A stretch of 55,656 nt of DNA from positions 1 to 55,656 of the forward strand of contig JADFZK010000015.1 of NCBI GenBank assembly GCA_015232565.1, given 5' to 3'. Position numbers and translations under genes: made by a program. A model generated the notes under the pieces. The model worked only from the letters and a program-made list of their open reading frames with translations, had not been told where the DNA came from and did not search any database. This document shows positions 49,931 through 55,656 of this stretch, one piece after another. Origin of the DNA: Candidatus Omnitrophota bacterium. GTDB lineage: Bacteria; Omnitrophota; Gorgyraeia; Zapsychrales; Fredricksoniimonadaceae. How positions within the stretch are numbered: the stretch's first letter is position 1; each line of letters opens with the position of its first letter.

Positions 49931-51654
49931 TGCCGACTTTCAAAGAGCGGATCCAGGTGATCTTACTCCGCGACGGGATCCTGAACTCCCAGGACCTGGG
50001 GCGGGCTGTCCAGGAACAGGAATCCACCGGCGGGGAATTAAGCAAGATCCTGGTCCGGCTGGGCCTTATAGACGAGGAACAGCTGGCCTTTTTGCTTAGC
50101 GAGGGCCTGCACCTTCCGGTCATCAATATTGCCCGCCTGAAGATCGATCCGGCGGTAGTGAAAGTCCTGCCTGTCGAGATCCTGAAAAAATATTGTATCC
50201 TGCCGGTGGCGCGGATCGGGGATAACCTGTCCCTGGCCATGGCCGACCCGCTGAACATCTTCGCGATCGATAATGTCAAGGCTTTAACCGGCCTGACGAT
50301 CACCCCTATTATCGGCCGCCCGAAAGACATCCAGGACGCCATCGAGCTGTATACCGCGCCCAAACCCGACGAGTCTTTCGACAAGATCCTGCGCGATATC
50401 AAGGATGCCGAGGAAGTGGAGCTCATCCACGAGGCTACTGATAAATTCGACGCCAAAGAGATCGAGAATATTACCCAGGAAGCGCCCATTATCCGCCTGA
50501 CGAACACCATTGTTCGCCAGGCCGTGGCCGCCAAAGCCAGCGACGTGTTCATTGAACCGCTGGAGAAATGTTTGCGTATCCGTTACCGGGTGGATGGCGT
50601 TCTCCGCGAGATCGACCGGATGTCCAAGGCCTTGCATTTTCCGATAGTGTCGCGGATCAAGGTCGTTTCCAGCCTGGATATTTCCGAGCACCGCTTGCCG
50701 CAGGACGGCCGTTTTCGTTCCGTACTGGAAGGCGGTAAAGAAGTGGATTTCCGGGTGAGCGTTCTGCCCACCGTCTACGGCGAGAAGGTCGTTCTGCGGG
50801 TCCTGGATAAAAATCAGGGCCGGGTGGATATTGAACGGCTGGGCATTGAGCCCGGGCCGCTGGAGCGGCTCAAGGAGGCTTGCGGCCGGCCGCATGGCCT
50901 GATTATGATCTGCGGCCCCACCGGCAGCGGCAAGACCACGACCCTCTATTCAATCCTGCGGCATATCGATACGCCGGGCAAGAACATTGTCACGGTGGAA
51001 GATCCGGTGGAATATCAGATGAAGGGTTTAAACCAGGTTAATATCCGCTATGATGTGGGGCTTACTTTTACGGCCACCCTGCGTTCGATCTTGCGCCAGG
51101 ACCCCGACGTTATTATGATCGGCGAGATCCGTGACTCCGAGACTCTGGATATCGGCATCAAGGCCGCGCTCACCGGACATTTGGTGATCAGTTCCCTGCA
51201 TACAACGACGGCCGCCGGTTCGGTGGTGCGGATGGTCAATATGGGCGTGGAGCCTTTTCTTATTTGTTCGGCGGTGAACTGCCTGGTGGCCCAGCGCCTG
51301 TTGCGCCGTATTTGTCCCAGTTGCAAGGAAGCGGTGGTCATTTCCGAAACACTTTATAACAAGCTGAATATCGGGCAGATCATCCCGGGCAAGGATCTTA
51401 CTTTTTATCACGGGAAAGGCTGCGCGCAGTGCCTGAAGACCGGGTATTCCGGACGGGTGGGTATCCATGAAGTATTGCCGATGTCGCTCGAGGTCAAGAA
51501 GCTGATCCTGGCCCGGTCGGGCGAGATCCAGATCAAGGCCGCGGGCCGGCTGGAGGGTATGCGCACCATGCGCGAGGATGCGCTGGCCAAGGCCGCCCGG
51601 GGGCTTACATCGCTGGAGGAGGTCGTGCGCGTTACCGCGCAGGACGAGAAATAA
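49930..51654 (+). CDS. pilB: Type IV pilus assembly / type II secretion ATPase, copy 1
   Basis: 574-aa PilB/GspE hexameric ATPase. MshEN domain (about 10-150), Walker A CGPTGSGKTTTLYSI (about 325-340), Asp box VTVEDPVEY, Walker B region IMIGEIRDSETLDI, His box HLVISSLHTTTA. A zinc-binding tetracysteine insert has CPSC (about 462) and CAQC (about 498). All catalytic residues are intact. It lies 3 bp before a second ATPase. Confidence 0.94.
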   Translation: MPTFKERIQVILLRDGILNSQDLGRAVQEQESTGGELSKILVRLGLIDEEQLAFLLSEGLHLPVINIARLKIDPAVVKVLPVEILKKYCILPVARIGDNLSLAMADPLNIFAIDNVKALTGLTITPIIGRPKDIQDAIELYTAPKPDESFDKILRDIKDAEEVELIHEATDKFDAKEIENITQEAPIIRLTNTIVRQAVAAKASDVFIEPLEKCLRIRYRVDGVLREIDRMSKALHFPIVSRIKVVSSLDISEHRLPQDGRFRSVLEGGKEVDFRVSVLPTVYGEKVVLRVLDKNQGRVDIERLGIEPGPLERLKEACGRPHGLIMICGPTGSGKTTTLYSILRHIDTPGKNIVTVEDPVEYQMKGLNQVNIRYDVGLTFTATLRSILRQDPDVIMIGEIRDSETLDIGIKAALTGHLVISSLHTTTAAGSVVRMVNMGVEPFLICSAVNCLVAQRLLRRICPSCKEAVVISETLYNKLNIGQIIPGKDLTFYHGKGCAQCLKTGYSGRVGIHEVLPMSLEVKKLILARSGEIQIKAAGRLEGMRTMREDALAKAARGLTSLEEVVRVTAQDEK

Positions 51655-51657
51655 GCT

Positions 51658-53358
51658 ATGGCTAATGTGCGGGAACGGATAATCGACGCTTTATTATTAC
51701 TGCCTGGGATCGACCGCCAGGTAGTGGACGCTGCCTTGACGTTCCAGCGGGAGCGGAATATTTCTTTTTCCGAGGCGGTGGTCCAGAAGGAGCTGATTTC
51801 CGAGAAAGACCTGGTTCTGCTTTTGGTGCGGGAGCTTAAGATCCCCTCGGTCGACCTGCGCCGGTTCAAGCTGGACCCGCGTCTGAAAGAAGAAGTTTCC
51901 GAACGCCTGGCCCGGCAGTATGTGCTGATCCCAATAGCTACGCTCGGGACCAGCCTGACCGTGGCTTTGGGTGATCCGCTGAATGTTTTTGCGCTCGACG
52001 ACCTGCGCGACCTTACCGGCAAGAAGATCGATGTGGTAATGGCGGCGCCGTCCCAGATCCGGGAGGCAATCGACCGTTTTTACGGAGCGGGCGATCAGGG
52101 CTCGGTGTCTGAGCTTAGCAAGAACATCGATGTGGGCGATTTCGAGATCATCACCGAGTCCAAAGACGAAGCCAGCGCCGATATTGATGGCAGTGAACAG
52201 GCGCCGGTCATTCGTATGGTGAACCTGGTGCTCAAGGAAGCCCTGCGTCAGCGGGCTTCGGATGTGCATATGGAGCCGACCGAGGGCAATATGCGTATTC
52301 GCTATCGCGTGGACGGTATTTTAATAGATGTGCTCGAGATCCCGCGGGAGAGCCAGAACGCGGTCCTGGTGCGGATCAAGATCATTTCCCGGATGGACAT
52401 TACCGTTACCCAAATTCCCCAGGACGGGCGTTTTAAAATGCGGATGCTGGGCAAGGAAGTGGATTTTCGCGTGTCAATATTGCCTACCAGCCACGGGTCG
52501 AAGATCGTTATGCGTTTACTGGATAAATCCAACCTTTCGGTCGGCCTGGGTCAATTGGGGCTGTCGGACCATTCGCTTAAACTAATTGAGGAGGGGATAG
52601 CCAAGCCTTTCGGTATGATCCTGGTCACCGGCCCCACCGGCAGCGGCAAATCCACTACGCTTTATTCGATCATCAATAAACTTAACAGCATCGACAAGAA
52701 TATAATTACCGTCGAGGACCCGGTGGAATATCTGGTGGACGGGCTTACCCAGATCGAGGTGCGCGCGGATATCGGGCTGACTTTCGCCGCCGCCCTGCGT
52801 TCCATTTTACGGCAGAGCCCGGATATCGTGATGGTAGGCGAGATCCGCGATAACGAGACTGCGGATATTGCTATTAAGGCGTCTTTAACCGGTCAGCTGG
52901 TATTTTCCACCTTGCATACCAATGATGCCGCCGGAGCATTGACCAGGCTGGTCGATATGGATGTGGAGCCTTTTCTGGTGGCTTCCAGTTTGGTCCTGGT
53001 TTGCGCGCAAAGGCTGGCCCGCAAGATCTGCCCGCATTGCAAGCACGAGATCGAAGTGCCTCCGGAGGTGCTGGCCAGATTTGCCGGTTCGCTGGATCCC
53101 AAGACCCGGTTCTATGCCGGAGCCGGTTGTGACCATTGCCGCCATACTGGTTATCGCGGCCGTTTCGCGGTGACCGAGATCCTGGTGATGGACGATGCGG
53201 TCCGGGAAATGTTATTGCAGGGTAAATCTTCCGATGATATCAAGGACTATGCCCGCGGGCAGAAGACCTTGCGGGTGCTGTGGGACGACGCGCTGGAGCG
53301 CCTGGCCCAGGGGCAGACGACCATCGAAGAGGTCTTGCGTATCGTATCTGATGAATAA
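51658..53358 (+). CDS. pilB: Type IV pilus assembly / type II secretion ATPase, copy 2
   Basis: 566-aa paralogue of the preceding gene with the same order: MshEN region, Walker A VTGPTGSGKSTTLYSI (about 322-337), VTVEDPVEYLVDG, Walker B VMVGEIRDNETADI, LVFSTLHTNDAAG, and cysteines CPHC and CDHC. Catalytic residues are intact and the sequence is clearly diverged from copy 1, so both probably work, perhaps in different assemblies. Confidence 0.93.
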   Translation: MANVRERIIDALLLLPGIDRQVVDAALTFQRERNISFSEAVVQKELISEKDLVLLLVRELKIPSVDLRRFKLDPRLKEEVSERLARQYVLIPIATLGTSLTVALGDPLNVFALDDLRDLTGKKIDVVMAAPSQIREAIDRFYGAGDQGSVSELSKNIDVGDFEIITESKDEASADIDGSEQAPVIRMVNLVLKEALRQRASDVHMEPTEGNMRIRYRVDGILIDVLEIPRESQNAVLVRIKIISRMDITVTQIPQDGRFKMRMLGKEVDFRVSILPTSHGSKIVMRLLDKSNLSVGLGQLGLSDHSLKLIEEGIAKPFGMILVTGPTGSGKSTTLYSIINKLNSIDKNIITVEDPVEYLVDGLTQIEVRADIGLTFAAALRSILRQSPDIVMVGEIRDNETADIAIKASLTGQLVFSTLHTNDAAGALTRLVDMDVEPFLVASSLVLVCAQRLARKICPHCKHEIEVPPEVLARFAGSLDPKTRFYAGAGCDHCRHTGYRGRFAVTEILVMDDAVREMLLQGKSSDDIKDYARGQKTLRVLWDDALERLAQGQTTIEEVLRIVSDE

Positions 53359-53428
53359 CCAAATTTTACCTTTTACCGCGCGGCATCAGGGATATAATGA
53401 ATCATATGCGCGTTGAGGAGCAAGTCAT

Positions 53429-53896
53429 ATGACCAAGAGTTGTCTGGACCGCAAATTGATCGGCGAAATTCTGGTGGAGCGCGGGCTTATAACCCAGCGC
53501 GACCTGGATCTGGCCCTGGAACATCAAAAAACCTGCCCGGGCAGTTTTCTGGGTGAGATCCTGATCCGCCTGGGAGTGCTGTCCGAGATCGATATTGTGA
53601 CTGCGCTGGTAGTCCAGTGCAATCTGCCGTATATTGCGGTCAGCAAACATATTGTGGACGCCGAGGTGGTGCGGCTTATACCCGCGGAGATGGCCCGCCG
53701 CGAAAGGGTGGTGCCGCTGGATCGCATAGGTACCGTGCTGAGTATTGTAATGGCGGGGCCTTTGAACGACGCTTTTCGTCATAAAGTCGAGGAAGTGACC
53801 GGTTGCAAGATCGCGATGTTCATTACCACGCCGACCGAGATCGATAATGCCCTAAACCGTTTTTATCCGGAAAACAACGCGGGGCCGGGGCTTTAG
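53429..53896 (+). CDS. Second stand-alone MshEN domain protein
   Basis: 155 aa, paralogous to the protein at 49481: LIGEILVERGLITQRDLDLAL, LGEILIRLGVLSEIDIVTAL and GTVLSIVMAGPLNDAFRHKVEEVTG. It lies between the second ATPase and pilC. TATAAT (53393-53398) lies about 30 bp upstream, with a weak -35, so it may have its own promoter. Confidence 0.88.
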   Translation: MTKSCLDRKLIGEILVERGLITQRDLDLALEHQKTCPGSFLGEILIRLGVLSEIDIVTALVVQCNLPYIAVSKHIVDAEVVRLIPAEMARRERVVPLDRIGTVLSIVMAGPLNDAFRHKVEEVTGCKIAMFITTPTEIDNALNRFYPENNAGPGL

Positions 53897-53924
53897 TTTT
53901 TTTTGTTTTATCCAGGGTGATCAA

Positions 53925-55133
53925 ATGGCTACATTCCGTTATACCGCAAAAGATTTCGATGCCAAGACTTTTACCGGCAAGATCTCCGCGGCCGACCAGT
54001 CGGCAGTGGTTGATGAATTGCGCAAGCGCAAGCTGATCATTATCAGCATTGAGGAAGAGCGGGCTTCTTCTCTGATGCCCTCCTCGGCTCTCAAGACCGC
54101 TCCGATCAAAAGCGAGGATGTGATCCTGTTTTCCCGCCAGATGGCGACCATGGTCGATGCCGGTATCCCTATTCTGCAAACCGTGGATGCCTTGCATGAA
54201 CAGACCACCAATCCGTCGTTCAAGCGCATACTTGCCACGGTGTGTGAAGATATCCGCCTGGGAAGCAGTCTTTCGGCGGCTTTTGCCAAACACCCGCGGA
54301 TATTCGATGGTTTGTTCATAAATATGATCCGGGTCGGCGAGACCGGCGGTGTGCTTACCACGGTGCTGGAAAGGCTGTCCTCCTACATGGAGAAGACCGA
54401 ACGCCTTAAACGCAAAGTGGGCGGAGCGCTTATTTATCCGATGGTAATTGTTTCGATGTCGATGACCATCACTTTGGCCTTGTTGATCTTCGTGGTGCCC
54501 ACGTTTTCCACTATTTACGCTTCTTTCAACCGGGAATTGCCGGCGATGACCCAGGTGCTGATGAATGTCAGCAATACGCTCAAGAATAATTTTCCTCTCT
54601 TGCTGGTGGCGGCCGGGGCTATTGTAGGGGCGTTCCAGTTATTCAAGCGTACCGAGAGCGGCGCGTATCAGCTGGACGGGCTCAAACTTAAACTTCCGGT
54701 GTTCGGTGACCTGCTTAAGAAAGTGGCAGTCAGCCGTTTTTGCCGTACCTTGTCGGTGCTCTTGCAAAGCGGGGTGCCGATCCTGGAGGGGCTGGACATC
54801 GTGCGCAAGACCATCGGTAACCGGGTGCTGGAGCAGGTCATCGAGGAGGTCATCAGCAGTGTGCGGGAAGGGGAAAGCATTTCGGCGCCGTTGTCCCGGA
54901 GCAAAGTTTTTCCTTCGATGGTGACCAAGATGGTCTCGGTAGGTGAGCAGTCGGGCCAGCTGGATAAAATGCTGGTTAAAGTGGCCGATTTCTTCGACGA
55001 GCAGGTCGACGCGGCGGTCGAGACCCTCACCAGTCTGATCGAACCGTTCATCATCGGTTTTCTGGGTATCGTGATCGGCTTTATCGTGGTGGCTTTGTTT
55101 TTGCCGATCATCAGTATCACGCAAATGCTTTAA
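53925..55133 (+). CDS. pilC: Type IV pilus / type II secretion platform protein (PilC/GspF)
   Basis: 402-aa inner-membrane platform protein. The opening ATFRYTAKDFDAKTFTGKI, two T2SSF domains (about 65-190 and 268-390, the first with FSRQMATMVDAGIPILQTV and the second with FCRTLSVLLQSGVPILEGL) and three transmembrane helices are visible. It would connect the ATPases to pilus assembly. Confidence 0.95.
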   Translation: MATFRYTAKDFDAKTFTGKISAADQSAVVDELRKRKLIIISIEEERASSLMPSSALKTAPIKSEDVILFSRQMATMVDAGIPILQTVDALHEQTTNPSFKRILATVCEDIRLGSSLSAAFAKHPRIFDGLFINMIRVGETGGVLTTVLERLSSYMEKTERLKRKVGGALIYPMVIVSMSMTITLALLIFVVPTFSTIYASFNRELPAMTQVLMNVSNTLKNNFPLLLVAAGAIVGAFQLFKRTESGAYQLDGLKLKLPVFGDLLKKVAVSRFCRTLSVLLQSGVPILEGLDIVRKTIGNRVLEQVIEEVISSVREGESISAPLSRSKVFPSMVTKMVSVGEQSGQLDKMLVKVADFFDEQVDAAVETLTSLIEPFIIGFLGIVIGFIVVALFLPIISITQML

Positions 55134-55162
55134 TTACTTTTAATTTATTTCAAGGAGAGCAA

Positions 55163-55656
55163 ATGGGACGTTACCTCGCTTTATTTCTGCTATGGTTGTT
55201 TTGTGCGGCGGGCGCGCAGGCAGTGGAGCCTGCAGTAGCGGATGTGAAACAAGGTTCGGCCGGTCAGGCCGTTGGGGCTTCTGACAAGCTGGATTATACT
55301 TTGGGTACTTTGAAAGCCAGTGTGGATCGGCTAAGCCAGGAGAACAAGCGGCTGGCGGCTACTAATGATCAGATCCGTTTGCGCTTGCGTTCGCTGAACG
55401 ACCAGCTGGCGGCCGAGCGGGCGCAGGCAGTCAAGTTGGACGGACAGTGGCAGTCTCTGGAGCCGCGGTATCAGGCCCGGCTGGCAGAACGGGTCGCGCT
55501 GGAGAGTCAACTGGGGCTGGCTGGAGGCGACCTGGATAAGCTGAAAGCCGCGCGGACCACGGCTGAGGAAGGGTTGCAGGTTAAAGAAGTTGAGGATACC
55601 GCCTTGAGCGGATTGGTAAACGAGGTCGCCGGCAAATACGACGAATCCCTTGCCGT
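55163..55656 (+). CDS. Exported coiled-coil protein, truncated by the window end
   Basis: Start at 55163, 6 nt after CAAGGAGAG. The first 164 codons are present and the frame runs off the end. A signal peptide (MGRYLALFLLWLFCAAGAQA) is followed by an extended coiled coil rich in Leu, Ala, Arg, Glu and Gln (SVDRLSQENKRLAATNDQIR, then LRSLNDQLAAERAQ). Family unknown; placed in the pilus cluster it may be a periplasmic spacer. Confidence 0.75.
   Translation, partial: MGRYLALFLLWLFCAAGAQAVEPAVADVKQGSAGQAVGASDKLDYTLGTLKASVDRLSQENKRLAATNDQIRLRLRSLNDQLAAERAQAVKLDGQWQSLEPRYQARLAERVALESQLGLAGGDLDKLKAARTTAEEGLQVKEVEDTALSGLVNEVAGKYDESLA

Overview
The window looks like a chromosomal segment from an uncultivated Gram-negative (diderm) bacterium, most probably a member of Omnitrophota (OP3) or a close relative. 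This is an inference. It rests on three very large secreted proteins that share an N-terminal domain ending in RKYFSGG, which I associate with that lineage, and on several lipoproteins, an LpoB-like protein, SPOR and type IV pilus genes that imply an outer membrane. No 16S gene or other decisive phylogenetic marker is present. Every convincing gene is on the + strand.

Layout. (1) 26-12192: two giant secreted paralogues flank an AlbA_2/HATPase-type regulator. (2) 12205-16589: cvpA-dnaG-rpoD, a macromolecular-synthesis-like operon with a promoter and a terminator; its 3' UTR carries three copies of a hairpin module. (3) 16588-19930: a small exported protein, two tRNAs, a zinc-ribbon protein, an RNase H and the RNase P RNA, interleaved with hairpin modules, a roughly 98-bp tandem repeat and a partial tRNA duplication. 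(4) 20004-31964: a dense housekeeping run: yebC-ruvC-ruvA-scpB, then aromatic amino acid genes (pheA, hisC-like, aroF, tyrA), then cmk, lepA, lepB, a lipoprotein, pgsA and plsY, closed by a strong terminator. (5) 31965-32938: about 1 kb without a credible gene, holding a 268-nt element with 22-nt inverted ends and nested stems, flanked by direct repeats. (6) 32939-38167: the third giant paralogue, with a perfect 317-bp internal duplication, then a HEPN/MNT pair. (7) 38269-43640: cell-envelope and carbohydrate genes (peptidoglycan-binding lipoprotein, PfkB kinase, DnaQ-like exonuclease, SPOR, LpoB, COG3014-like lipoprotein). (8) 43891-48036: response regulators around a CheX-like protein, a DsbA/MauE pair and an exported MEMO1-AMMECR1 fusion. 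(9) 48056-55656: rodA and a type IV pilus/type II secretion cluster with two PilB/GspE ATPases, two stand-alone MshEN proteins and PilC, ending in a truncated coiled-coil protein.

The most unusual item is a family of hairpin modules of about 75 nt (16319-19521, six copies on both strands). Each has an A/T-rich palindrome abutting the end of a gene, followed by a two-tier hairpin. The sequences of the 12-bp outer stem and the inner stem differ between copies while pairing is kept, but an asymmetric internal loop (RCCTG on one side, CGG on the other) is invariant. The modules exactly fill the gaps between rnhA and rnpB and abut both tRNAs. I do not recognise this family.
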